64,000 bases of DNA from Lentzea albida (GTDB lineage Bacteria > Actinomycetota > Actinomycetes > Mycobacteriales > Pseudonocardiaceae), in NCBI RefSeq assembly GCF_900111005.1, contig NZ_FOFV01000014.1, forward strand, positions 1 to 64,000, read 5' to 3'. A model generated the notes under the pieces. The model ran no database searches, had not been told where the DNA came from, and saw only the letters and a list, made by a program, of their open reading frames with translations. Made by a program: the position numbers and the translations under genes. Shown here piece by piece: positions 24,549 through 31,936 of this stretch. Positions within the stretch are counted from its first letter, which is position 1; every line of letters starts with the position of its first letter.

Positions 24549-24567
24549 CGCCGATCACACGTCGTAG
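24549..24567. repeat. attR core (right direct repeat), within the glnA 3' end
   Basis: The same 19 bases as 11,767-11,785. It covers the last Tyr-Asp-Val codons and stop of glnA plus six bases, so integration leaves the enzyme unchanged. Confidence 0.92.
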
Positions 24568-25979
24568 TAGAGCGCGAACTCGTAGGGGTTCGGGCGCAGA
24601 CGCAGCGGGTCGATCTCCTGCTCGCGCTTGTACGAGATCCAGGTGTCGATGACGTCCGGCGTGAACACGCCGCCCTCGAGCAGGAACTCGTGGTCCGCCT
24701 CGAGGTTGTCGAGCACGGCGTCGAGGGTCGCGGGGACCTGCTTGACGTCGCGGGCTTCCTCGGGCGGGAGCTCGTAGAGGTCCTTGTCGATCGGGGCCGG
24801 CGGCTCGATCTTGTTCTTCACGCCGTCGAGGCCCGCCATGACCATCGCCGAGAAGGCGAGGTACGGGTTGCCCGAGGAGTCGGGGCAGCGGAACTCGATG
24901 CGCTTGGCCTTCGGGTTGTTGCCCGTGATCGGGATGCGGACGCACGCCGAGCGGTTGCGCTGGGAGTAGACCAGCGAGACCGGGGCCTCGTAGCCCGGGA
25001 CCAGGCGGTGGTAGCTGTTCACCGTCGGGTTGGTGAAGGCCAGCAGCGACGGGGCGTGGTGCAGGATGCCGCCGATGTAGTGGCGGGCGGTGTCGGACAG
25101 GCCCGCGTAGCCGCTCTCGTCGTGGAACAGCGGCGCGCCGTCCTTCCACAGCGACTGGTGCGTGTGCATGCCCGAGCCGTTGTCGCCGAACAGCGGCTTC
25201 GGCATGAAGGTGACGGTCTTGCCGGCCTGCCACGCGGTGTTCTTGATGATGTACTTGAACAGCATCAGGTCGTCCGCGGCGTGCAGCAGCGTGTTGAACT
25301 TGTAGTTGATCTCGGCCTGGCCGCCGGTGCCGACCTCGTGGTGGGCGCGCTCGACGGTGAAGCCCTGGGCCTCCATGTTGAGGACCATCTGGTCGCGCAG
25401 GTCGGCGTAGTGGTCGTTCGGGGTGACGGGGAAGTAGCCGCCCTTGTACTTGACCTTGTAGCCGAGGTTGCCGCCCTCTTCCTCACGGCCGGTGTTCCAC
25501 CAGCCGGAGACCGCGTCGACCTTGTGGAACGAGCCGTTCGCGGTGGTGTCGAACTGCACCGAGTCGAAGATGTAGAACTCGGCCTCGGCGCCGAAGTACG
25601 CGGTGTCGGCGATGCCCGAGTCGGTGATGTACTGCTCGGCCTTGCGCGCGATGTTGCGCGGGTCGCGGCTGTACGCCTCACGCGTGAACGGGTCGTGCAC
25701 GAAGAAGTTGACGATCAGCGTCTTCTCGATCCGGAACGGGTCGAGGCGCGCGGTGTAGAGGTCGGGCAGCAGCAGCATGTCCGACTCGTGGATGGACTGG
25801 AAGCCGCGCACGGAGGAGCCGTCGAAGGCGAGACCCTCTTCGATGGCGTCGGCGTCGAACGCCTTCGCCGGCAGCGTGAAGTGCTGCATGACGCCGGGCA
25901 GGTCGCTGAACCGCACGTCGACGAACTTGACGCCCTCGTCGGTGATGAACTTCAGCACCTCGTCGGAATTCTTGAACAC
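24555..25979 (-). CDS. glnA: Glutamine synthetase type I (GS-I beta, adenylylated form)
   Basis: The GTG at 25,979 gives 474 residues, the standard GlnA length, with AAGGAG upstream; the frame stays open to 26,057 but that extension overlaps the GlnR box. Visible motifs are FDGSSVRGFQ, the metal-site FGAEAEFYIFD, the ATP region NGSGMHTHQSLW, the substrate loop NRSACVRIP and the adenylylation tyrosine in KDLYELPPEE. It makes glutamine from glutamate and ammonia. GlnE at 5,418 should modify it. The last codons form the attachment site of the integrated element. Confidence 0.97.
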   Translation of the reverse strand: MFKNSDEVLKFITDEGVKFVDVRFSDLPGVMQHFTLPAKAFDADAIEEGLAFDGSSVRGFQSIHESDMLLLPDLYTARLDPFRIEKTLIVNFFVHDPFTREAYSRDPRNIARKAEQYITDSGIADTAYFGAEAEFYIFDSVQFDTTANGSFHKVDAVSGWWNTGREEEGGNLGYKVKYKGGYFPVTPNDHYADLRDQMVLNMEAQGFTVERAHHEVGTGGQAEINYKFNTLLHAADDLMLFKYIIKNTAWQAGKTVTFMPKPLFGDNGSGMHTHQSLWKDGAPLFHDESGYAGLSDTARHYIGGILHHAPSLLAFTNPTVNSYHRLVPGYEAPVSLVYSQRNRSACVRIPITGNNPKAKRIEFRCPDSSGNPYLAFSAMVMAGLDGVKNKIEPPAPIDKDLYELPPEEARDVKQVPATLDAVLDNLEADHEFLLEGGVFTPDVIDTWISYKREQEIDPLRLRPNPYEFALYYDV

Positions 25980-26041
25980 CCTCGTCGACTCCTTGACTAT
26001 GGACAACGGCTTGTCATCAGGAGCGACCGTATGTCGGCGGT

Positions 26042-26079
26042 GTTGCCCGTCCGTCACTCCGATGTTTCGCCAGTGTTAA
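26042..26079 (-). promoter_or_regulatory. GlnR box upstream of glnA
   Basis: On the minus strand the half sites read TTAAC, GAAAC, GTGAC and GCAAC, each separated by exactly six bases. This fits the actinobacterial GlnR consensus gTnAC-n6-GaAAC repeated. It lies 63-100 bp upstream of the glnA start, so nitrogen-responsive control by GlnR is expected. Confidence 0.82.
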
Positions 26080-26148
26080 CGGGGACGCTGAACAGGGCAA
26101 GACGACCTGGCCGTGCTCACCCGTTGAGCACGGCCTTACTCTGGTGGG

Positions 26149-26622
26149 GTGAGCAGGTGGACCGGTACGTGGCTGTCTGGACCCAACTCGGTGCTGTCAC
26201 CGGGTGACGACTCGAACGACGGCACGCAGCAGCGCTGGCGCGGCGAGCGCCACGGCTTCCCAGAGAAGGGGCCGGGCTCGATCGCCTCGATCGGGCGGCG
26301 CACGTTCGCGATCCTCGTCGACTTCCTCCTGGCGGCCGGCGTCGCGGGCCTCTTCACCATGCCCGACCTGCCGAAGAACTGGAGCCTGCTGGCCTGGTTC
26401 GTGATCACCACGGTCGCGGTCGCGTTCTTCGGGTTCACGCCGGGTCACGCGCTGTTCGGGCTGCGGGTGGCGCGGATCGACGGCAAGGCGTTCGTGCACC
26501 TGCCGCGCGCCCTGCTGCGGACCGTCCTCATCTTCCCGCTGATCCCGGCGCTGGTCTGGGACTCGGACGGGCGGTGCCTGCACGACAAGGCGGCCGGCAC
26601 CGTCGTCATCAAGGTCCGGTAG
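26149..26622 (+). CDS. RDD-family membrane protein
   Basis: A 157-residue protein: a soluble N terminus, then the RDD signature (SIGRRTFAILVDFLLAAGV, with R and D-D-like positions), three hydrophobic segments, the typical GHALFGLRVARIDG motif and DGRCLHDKAAGTVVI. RDD proteins are small integral membrane proteins, some acting in transport or ion homeostasis. The GTG start is divergent from glnA. The 3' end overlaps the convergent AraC gene by 14 bp. Confidence 0.88.
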   Translation: MSRWTGTWLSGPNSVLSPGDDSNDGTQQRWRGERHGFPEKGPGSIASIGRRTFAILVDFLLAAGVAGLFTMPDLPKNWSLLAWFVITTVAVAFFGFTPGHALFGLRVARIDGKAFVHLPRALLRTVLIFPLIPALVWDSDGRCLHDKAAGTVVIKVR

Positions 26623-27517
26623 CCCCGCGCCGGAACCTGCCGGGCGCCACGCCGAACTCCCGCTTGAACGCCGTCGCGAAGGCGAACTCGGACGTGTACC
26701 CGACCTGGCGCGCCACCGCGGCCAGGGTCTCGTCGCCGTCGCGCAGCATTCGTGCGCCGCTGCTCAGCCGCCACCAGGTCAGGTACGCCATCGGTGACTG
26801 CCCCACCAGCGCGGTGAACCGGCGCGCGAACGCCGTCTTGGACATGCCCGCCCGTGCGGCGAGTTCGGCGACGCTCCACCTGTGCGCGGGCTCGCGGTGC
26901 ACGTGGCGCAGGGTCGCGGCGATGACCGGGTCCGTGAACGCGGCGCACCAGCCGGTGCCGGGGCTGCGTTCGGACTCCTCCGCGAGCCACGCGCGCAGCA
27001 GGTACACGAGCAGCAGGTCGAGCAACGCGGGCAGCGCGGCTCCCGCGCCGGGTTCCGACTCCACGACGTCCGCGCCGAGCAGGTCCACGGCGGCGCGCAG
27101 CGCGGGATGCCTGCCGGGCCGGGCGCGCAGGTGCAGCACCTCCGGCAGCGTGCGCAGGAACGGGTGCGCCTCGCCGCGGTCGAGCCGGTAGGCGCCGCAC
27201 ACCAGGTGGGTGTGGGCGTCGGGGTCGTCCGGGGCGTCGTCGGTGTCGCGCGCCGGCGGCAGTTCGGCCGCGGTGCGGTCCGGGCGGTCGCTCAGCCCGT
27301 GCATCGCGCCGTGCGGGAGGAAGACGACGTCACCGGCGTCGAGGCGGATCGGTGCGCCGGCCGGCGGGATCAGCCAGCACGACCCGCGCACCACGACGTG
27401 GAAGCCGGCGCCGGGGTACGGGCCGAAGCGGTGACCCCACGGCCCGCTGAAGCGTGAGCGGGTGAACTTGGCGCGGCCCACGCGCATGGTGGCGATGACA
27501 TCGGTGAAGACGTCCAC
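26609..27517 (-). CDS. AraC-family transcriptional regulator with cupin-type sensor domain
   Basis: A 302-residue protein. The N-terminal cupin-like part (FHVVVRGSCWLIPP, LDAGDVVFLPHGAMHGLSD) is followed by a helical linker and two C-terminal helix-turn-helices (WSVAELAARAGMSKTAFARRF and ETLAAVARQVGYTSEFAFATAFKREFG). It matches the AraC group with an N-terminal cupin_6-type domain, often found next to the oxidoreductase or monooxygenase genes it controls. The adjacent divergent DUF1330 gene at 27,606 is the likely target. Confidence 0.88.
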   Translation of the reverse strand: MDVFTDVIATMRVGRAKFTRSRFSGPWGHRFGPYPGAGFHVVVRGSCWLIPPAGAPIRLDAGDVVFLPHGAMHGLSDRPDRTAAELPPARDTDDAPDDPDAHTHLVCGAYRLDRGEAHPFLRTLPEVLHLRARPGRHPALRAAVDLLGADVVESEPGAGAALPALLDLLLVYLLRAWLAEESERSPGTGWCAAFTDPVIAATLRHVHREPAHRWSVAELAARAGMSKTAFARRFTALVGQSPMAYLTWWRLSSGARMLRDGDETLAAVARQVGYTSEFAFATAFKREFGVAPGRFRRGATGP

Positions 27518-27605
27518 GGTGCCACCCTAGCCTGGTCTTCTCGCGTATTTCTTGGGTCGTTTTCGGCATGGGAAAGACCAGCGCCTGGTTTCTACGGTTG
27601 GTCCC

Positions 27606-27890
27606 ATGACCGCTTATGTAGTGATCGACTCCGACATCGCCGACGACGAGGGCTTCCAGCAGTACGTGGACCAGGTCTTCCCGCTCCTGGAGAAGGCGGG
27701 GGCCCGCAACGTCCTCGACGAGGCCACGCCGCTCGTGCTCGAGGGCGACTGGTCGTGGCGCAGGCTCGTGATCCACGAGTTCGAGAGCAGGCAGGCCGTG
27801 CAGGAGTTCTGGGACTCGCCCGCGTACCAGCCGCTCAAGGAGCTGCGGCGCAGGTACTCGACCGTGCGGGTCGTCGTCGGCGAGGCCTGA
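27606..27890 (+). CDS. DUF1330-type ferredoxin-like-fold protein
   Basis: A 94-residue protein (TAYVVIDSDIADDEGFQQYVDQVFPLLEKAGAR, then FESRQAVQEFWDSPAYQPLKELR), the pattern of DUF1330 dimeric alpha-beta barrel proteins. No known catalytic residues. ATG 27,606. Divergent from the AraC regulator and followed by a strong bidirectional terminator. Confidence 0.85.
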   Translation: MTAYVVIDSDIADDEGFQQYVDQVFPLLEKAGARNVLDEATPLVLEGDWSWRRLVIHEFESRQAVQEFWDSPAYQPLKELRRRYSTVRVVVGEA

Positions 27891-27893
27891 CGA

Positions 27894-27942
27894 CGCGAAA
27901 CGGCGCCTACCCCCTCTGCTGGGGGACAGGCGCCGTTTCGCG
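27894..27942. terminator. Bidirectional terminator
   Basis: A perfect 15-bp stem (CGCGAAACGGCGCCT with its complement at 27,928-27,942) has an inner CCCCC/GGGGG stem. It separates the convergent DUF1330 and DUF4191 genes. Confidence 0.88.
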
Positions 27943-27953
27943 AGAACTGCCGG

Positions 27954-28685
27954 TCAGCCCCGGCGGCGCATGGCGCGCTGGACGTTGCGCATCTTGGCGC
28001 CTGCCGGCATCGGGCCCTTGGGCAGCGCGGCGCCGCGGCTGGCCAGCGCGGCGAGGCGGGTCTCGAGCGTGTCGACCTGGGCCGCCGTGATGTTGCGCGG
28101 CAGCTTCATCAGCGTCGACTGCAGCTTCTTCAACGGGACCTGGCCGTCACCGGAGCCGATGATGAAGTCGTAGATCGGGGTCTCGCCGACGACGCGGGCG
28201 ATGCGCTTCTTCTCCTGCGCGAGGAGCGGCTTGACGCGCTGCGGGGCGCCCTCGGCGACCAGGACGACGCCCGGACGGCCCAGCACGCGGTGCACGGCGT
28301 CGAGCTGCGTGGTGCCCGCGACGGCGGGCGTGACGCGCCAGCGGCCGCGCAGGTTCTCGAGCGCCCAGGCGCCCGCGCCCGGCTGGCCGTCCGCCTTGCG
28401 GAAGACGTTGCTCTGCACGCGGCGGCCGAAGATGATCACGGCCAGCAGCGCGCCGAGCGCGACGCCCAGCGGCACGAACATCCAGACCGCGTCGAAGACG
28501 ATGCCCAGGACCACGGCGATCGCGGTGACGCCCAGCAGGGCGCCCAGCATCATCGGGACGAGCGCCTTGTCCTCGCGGCGCTGCATCTTGAACGCCTCGA
28601 AGATCTGCTTGCGCCGTTCGCGCGATGCCGCGCGGCGAACCTTCGCCGCTTCCTTCGCCGCCGCTTTGTCCTGCTTGCCAGCCAT
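27954..28685 (-). CDS. DUF4191 integral membrane protein
   Basis: A 243-residue protein: a highly basic N terminus (AGKQDKAAAKEAAKVRRAASRERRKQ), two adjacent membrane spans (about residues 46-90), then a soluble domain with GRWRVTPAVAGTTQLDAVHRVLGRPGVVLVAEG, ending in a basic tail (MRNVQRAMRRRG). This matches the actinobacterial DUF4191 family of unknown function. ATG 28,685 is divergent from uvrD2 with about 60 bp between. Confidence 0.85.
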   Translation of the reverse strand: MAGKQDKAAAKEAAKVRRAASRERRKQIFEAFKMQRREDKALVPMMLGALLGVTAIAVVLGIVFDAVWMFVPLGVALGALLAVIIFGRRVQSNVFRKADGQPGAGAWALENLRGRWRVTPAVAGTTQLDAVHRVLGRPGVVLVAEGAPQRVKPLLAQEKKRIARVVGETPIYDFIIGSGDGQVPLKKLQSTLMKLPRNITAAQVDTLETRLAALASRGAALPKGPMPAGAKMRNVQRAMRRRG

Positions 28686-28748
28686 GCCCTCAAGGATACG
28701 GCGCGCTGGTCTCGGTGTTGCATCGGCCGTCTGCGAGACTGCCTGGCT

Positions 28749-30818
28749 ATGGACGCGTTGCTGGAGGGTCTCGATCCGGAACAGCGTGCAGCGGTCGAGG
28801 CTCCGCGTGGCCCCGTGTGCGTGCTCGCGGGCGCCGGCACCGGCAAAACGCGCACCATCACGCACCGCATCGCCTACCTGTGCCAACGCGGCCACGTCGC
28901 TCCGTCGCAGGTCCTCGCCGTCACGTTCACCAAACGCGCTGCTGGGGAGATGCGCACGCGTTTGCGCTCTCTGGACGTGCACGGCGCACAGGCCGTGACG
29001 TTCCACGCCGCCGCCTCACGCCAGCTGCGCTACTTCTGGCCGCGCGTCATCGGCGGACCGCGCTGGGACCTCGTCGACCAGAAGATCCGCGTCGTCGCCC
29101 GCGCCGCGACCCGGCTGGGCATGTCGACCGAGCCCGACGCGCTGCGCGACCTGACCAGCGAGATCGAGTGGGCGAAGGCGTCGCTGCTGACGCCGGAGGA
29201 CTACCCGGTCGCGGCCGCTCGCGCCGCGCGGGACATCCCGGCGCCCGCCGAGCAGATCATGAAGCTCTACACGACCTACGAGCAGCTCAAGAACGAGGCG
29301 CAGCTGCTCGACTTCGACGACCTGCTGCTCTACACGGCGGGCGCGCTGGAGGACAACGCGGAGGTCGCGCAGGAGTTCCGCGACCGCTACCGCTGCTTCG
29401 TCGTCGACGAGTACCAGGACGTGACGCCGCTGCAGCAGCGCGTGCTCGACTCGTGGCTCGGCAACCGCGACGACCTGACCGTGGTCGGCGACGCGAACCA
29501 GACCATCTACTCCTTCGCGGGCGCCTCGCCGCAGCCGCTGCTCAACTTCGGGCGCCGGTTCCCCGAGGCGGTCGTCGTCCGCCTGGAGCGCGACTACCGG
29601 TCGACGCCGCAGGTCGTGGAGCTGGCCAACGACGTGATCAAGTGGGCGCGCGGGCGTCCCGCCGGGTCGCGGCTGCAGCTCATCGGGCAGCGCCCGGACG
29701 GGCCGAAGCCGCGGTTCCACGAGTTCGACGACGAGCCGGGCGAGGCCGACGCCGTCGCCGGCCGCGTGAAGGCGCTGCTCGACGAGGGCGTCGCGGCGTC
29801 GGAGATCGCGATCCTCTACCGCGTCAACGCGCAGTCCGAGGTGTACGAGCAGGCGCTCGCGTCGCTCGGCATCCCGTACCTGGTGCGCGGTGGTGAGCGC
29901 TTCTTCGAGCGCGCCGAGGTGCGCCAGGCGATGATCACGCTGCGGTCGGCGGGCTCTCCCGGCGGCAGCCTGCCGGAGGTGGTCCGCTCGGCGCTGGGCC
30001 GTGTCGGGCTCACCGACGAGCCGCCGACCGGTGGCAGCGCGCGGGAGCGCTGGGAGTCCTTGCTCGCGCTGGTCGAGCTCGCCGAGGAGTTCGCGGTGTC
30101 CTCTCCCGAGGCCGACCTGCCGCGGTTCTGCGTGGAGCTGGACCTGCGCGCGGAGGCGCAGCACCCGCCGACGGTCGAGGGCGTGACCCTGGCGTCGCTG
30201 CACGCGTCGAAGGGCCTCGAATGGGACGCCGTGTTCCTCGTCGGACTGGTCGAGGGCACGATGCCGATCCAGTACGCCGACGGCGACGACGCCAAGATCG
30301 AAGAAGAACGCCGCCTTCTGTACGTAGGTGTCACGCGCGCGCGTGAGCACATCTGGCTGTCGTGGGCGCTGGCGCGCGCCGCGGGCGGGCGCAAGTACCG
30401 CCGTCGTTCGCGGTTCCTCTACAGCCTCGTTCCCGAGAACCACCCGGCCGCCCGTGTATCCGCGGGCGCCGCCCGGCCTCCTCTCATGAAGAAGGAGAAG
30501 CCGACCTGCCGGGTGTGCGCGTCGACGCTGGTCGAGGCGCAGGCCGTCAAGCTCGGCCGGTGCCGCGGCTGTCCGTCCGATGTGGACGAGGAGCTGCTGG
30601 AGTCGTTGCGCCAGTGGCGTGCGGGGCGGGCGCGGGAGCTGAAGGTGCCCGCGTACGTCGTCTTCACGGACGCCACGCTGATGGCGATCGCGGAGCAGCG
30701 ACCTACGGATTCGGCCGGGCTCGTCGCGATCTCGGGCATCGGCGCCTCGAAGCTCGACAAGTTCGGCGACGACGTGTTGGGCCTGGTCCGAGCCGGTGTC
30801 GGGTACTCCGCCACCTGA
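28749..30818 (+). CDS. uvrD2: ATP-dependent DNA helicase UvrD2 (superfamily 1, HRDC tail)
   Basis: A 689-residue protein: Walker A GAGTGKT near residue 34, motif II VVDEYQDVTP, QTIYSFAGA, and motif VI LLYVGVTRAREH. The C-terminal part adds the four-cysteine motif (CRVCASTLVEAQAVKLGRCRGC) and an HRDC domain (LKVPAYVVFTDATLMAIAEQRP), which together mark the actinobacterial UvrD2 type. It unwinds DNA 3' to 5' and is essential in mycobacteria. It lies next to whiB7, a gene order I recall from M. tuberculosis. Confidence 0.93.
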   Translation: MDALLEGLDPEQRAAVEAPRGPVCVLAGAGTGKTRTITHRIAYLCQRGHVAPSQVLAVTFTKRAAGEMRTRLRSLDVHGAQAVTFHAAASRQLRYFWPRVIGGPRWDLVDQKIRVVARAATRLGMSTEPDALRDLTSEIEWAKASLLTPEDYPVAAARAARDIPAPAEQIMKLYTTYEQLKNEAQLLDFDDLLLYTAGALEDNAEVAQEFRDRYRCFVVDEYQDVTPLQQRVLDSWLGNRDDLTVVGDANQTIYSFAGASPQPLLNFGRRFPEAVVVRLERDYRSTPQVVELANDVIKWARGRPAGSRLQLIGQRPDGPKPRFHEFDDEPGEADAVAGRVKALLDEGVAASEIAILYRVNAQSEVYEQALASLGIPYLVRGGERFFERAEVRQAMITLRSAGSPGGSLPEVVRSALGRVGLTDEPPTGGSARERWESLLALVELAEEFAVSSPEADLPRFCVELDLRAEAQHPPTVEGVTLASLHASKGLEWDAVFLVGLVEGTMPIQYADGDDAKIEEERRLLYVGVTRAREHIWLSWALARAAGGRKYRRRSRFLYSLVPENHPAARVSAGAARPPLMKKEKPTCRVCASTLVEAQAVKLGRCRGCPSDVDEELLESLRQWRAGRARELKVPAYVVFTDATLMAIAEQRPTDSAGLVAISGIGASKLDKFGDDVLGLVRAGVGYSAT

Positions 30819-30833
30819 TCGGGACAAGTTTCG

Positions 30834-30872
30834 TTAAATAGGTTGCGAGCCCCAGGTACGGGGTCATAACCT
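30834..30872 (+). promoter_or_regulatory. whiB7 promoter with AT-rich activator box
   Basis: TTAAATA (30,834-30,840) sits directly upstream of the -35 TTGCGA (30,843-30,848), with an 18-bp spacer and -10 TAACCT (30,867-30,872). An AT-rich patch just upstream of -35 is the known site for the WhiB7 AT-hook, so autoactivation is expected. Confidence 0.7.
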
Positions 30873-30970
30873 GCTCATGCCGGGTCCGGAGGACCCGTCT
30901 GGGGAAGAAGAACTACTACTACACGCTCTAGCTCTCTGCAGCAGAGCTCTCTATGGAGGAGGTGGCCGTT

Positions 30971-31231
30971 GTGAAGTTCACCATGACTTCGCGCGCGCTC
31001 GGCCTCCCCGTGTCCGAGGGCTTCTGCGCGTCTGCCAACGCCCAGGCCTTGTGGCAGGAATCTGCCCTGAAGCCAATGGCACTGCAGGCCCGCGAGCGGG
31101 CCACCGGACTGCGCGGCACCGATCTGCGCAGCGAGCAGCCGATCGTCGCGCTGCCGGTGATCGATGGCGTCCACAACTACACGAATGCGCTGTCCGCGCA
31201 TCAAGTGAGAAGGCTCCTGCCGACCCCATAA
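30971..31231 (+). CDS. Leader ORF upstream of whiB7 (putative regulatory uORF)
   Basis: GTG 30,971 has a strong ribosome site (GGAGGAGG at 30,955-30,962) and opens 86 codons ending at TAA 31,229-31,231. The product (VKFTMTSRALGLPVSEG... VRRLLPTP) matches no family. The stop codon sits inside a 7-bp hairpin (31,221-31,227 with 31,233-31,239), 25 bp before the terminator. Two further hairpins (30,881-30,897 and 30,930-30,948) lie before it. Known whiB7 leaders use a uORF and attenuation to sense ribosome-targeting antibiotics. Confidence 0.6.
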   Translation: MKFTMTSRALGLPVSEGFCASANAQALWQESALKPMALQARERATGLRGTDLRSEQPIVALPVIDGVHNYTNALSAHQVRRLLPTP

Positions 31232-31256
31232 GGGGGTCGAAGGACCACCAGGCTCA

Positions 31257-31300
31257 CGAAGGCCGCGGACTCGCACAGAGTCCGCGGCCTTCGTGTTTTT
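31257..31300 (+). terminator. Attenuator-like terminator in the whiB7 leader
   Basis: A perfect 16-bp stem (31,257-31,272 with 31,278-31,293), a 5-nt loop and TGTTTTT. It lies only 30 bp before the whiB7 ATG, so transcripts from the upstream promoter must read through it to express whiB7. Confidence 0.9.
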
Positions 31301-31329
31301 GCAGTACCCCACACAAGGAGAAAACCCTG

Positions 31330-31650
31330 ATGTTGACGGCAACTGTCCCGCTCACGGGCGAGGCACTTCCGGACCTCGCGGAGGGACTCGACATCCCCTG
31401 CCGCACCCACAACCCCGACCTCTGGTTCGCCGACGCTCCTGCCGACCTGGAGAAGGCGAAGTCCTTCTGCGGCACCTGCCCGGTGCTCGCGGAGTGCCTT
31501 GCCGGCGCGATCGCTCGTCACGAGCCGTGGGGCGTCTGGGGTGGAGAGATCTTCGAGCGCGGTGTCGTCATCGCGCGGAAGCGGCCGCGTGGCCGTCCGC
31601 GCAAGGACGCGGCAGTCGTTCCGGCCAGCAGGACGGAGTCTGCAGCGTGA
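31330..31650 (+). CDS. whiB7: WhiB7 redox-sensing transcription factor
   Basis: A 106-residue WhiB-family protein. The four iron-sulfur cysteines are in IPCRTH, SFCGTCPVLAEC, followed by the GVWGGEIFERG turn and a C-terminal AT-hook (RPRGRPRKD) specific to WhiB7. It is known to bind the principal sigma factor and switch on intrinsic antibiotic-resistance genes. ATG 31,330 with AAGGAG upstream. The frame is open further upstream but that is the untranslated leader. The stop overlaps the next small gene. Confidence 0.93.
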   Translation: MLTATVPLTGEALPDLAEGLDIPCRTHNPDLWFADAPADLEKAKSFCGTCPVLAECLAGAIARHEPWGVWGGEIFERGVVIARKRPRGRPRKDAAVVPASRTESAA

Positions 31651-31862
31651 ACACCGTGCAGCTCAACCACAGCGCAATGCCCGCCTACCTGAACGAGGGC
31701 CTGACTCCCATGTCTCTGAACGAAGAACTCGTGCGAATACGAATACAAGAAGCCCAGAGGTTCGCTGAAGAGCAACGCGTGGCGAACCGCCTCGCGTCAG
31801 CGCAACGTTGGCGCAGGTTGTCGCGATGGGCGGGACGCAGAGCGGCTCGCTTCGACCTCTGA
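31647..31862 (+). CDS. Small basic protein coupled to whiB7
   Basis: 71 residues from GTG 31,647, overlapping the whiB7 stop. It is helical and arginine-rich (ELVRIRIQEAQRFAEEQRVANRLASAQRWRRLSRWAGRRAARF). ATG 31,710 (MSLNEEL) is an alternative start. The function is unknown; overlap implies co-translation with WhiB7. Confidence 0.65.
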   Translation: MNTVQLNHSAMPAYLNEGLTPMSLNEELVRIRIQEAQRFAEEQRVANRLASAQRWRRLSRWAGRRAARFDL

Positions 31863-31875
31863 CAGTCTCGAGCTG

Positions 31876-31911
31876 AGGCCGTCATCCACGAGAAGGTGGA
31901 TGGCGGCCTCG
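31876..31911 (+). terminator. Terminator after the whiB7 operon
   Basis: A 15-bp stem with one mismatch (GAGGCCGTCATCCAC with 31,897-31,911), a 6-nt loop. Confidence 0.75.
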
Positions 31912-31936
31912 GCCGTTCCTCCGTACCGTCCCCTTT

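Larger units (their letters stand above)
11767..24567. mobile_element. Integrated conjugative-type element (AICE-like) at the glnA 3' end
   Basis: About 12.8 kb bounded by a 19-bp perfect direct repeat. The right side has, in order, a Pra-like activator, small genes, an FtsK/TraB-type DNA translocase, a replication initiator, an excisionase and a tyrosine integrase that ends about 500 bp from the right att site. This is the gene order of actinomycete integrative and conjugative elements such as pSAM2. The left side is cargo, including an IS3-family insertion and a lower-GC block (14.3-16.2 kb). The right att site covers the last three codons and stop of glnA, leaving the gene intact. No spd spread genes or kil/kor-like genes were recognised by family. 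Confidence 0.9.

Noticed and set aside
24525..26207. Plus-strand long frame opposite glnA
   Set aside because: Composition is Val/Arg/Asp repetitive and it covers the att site and GlnR box; glnA on the other strand is certain.
30877..31329. In-frame upstream extension of whiB7 starting at ATG 30,877
   Set aside because: The extension covers the promoter-proximal leader, hairpins and terminator and resembles no WhiB; whiB7 has its own AAGGAG and ATG at 31,330.
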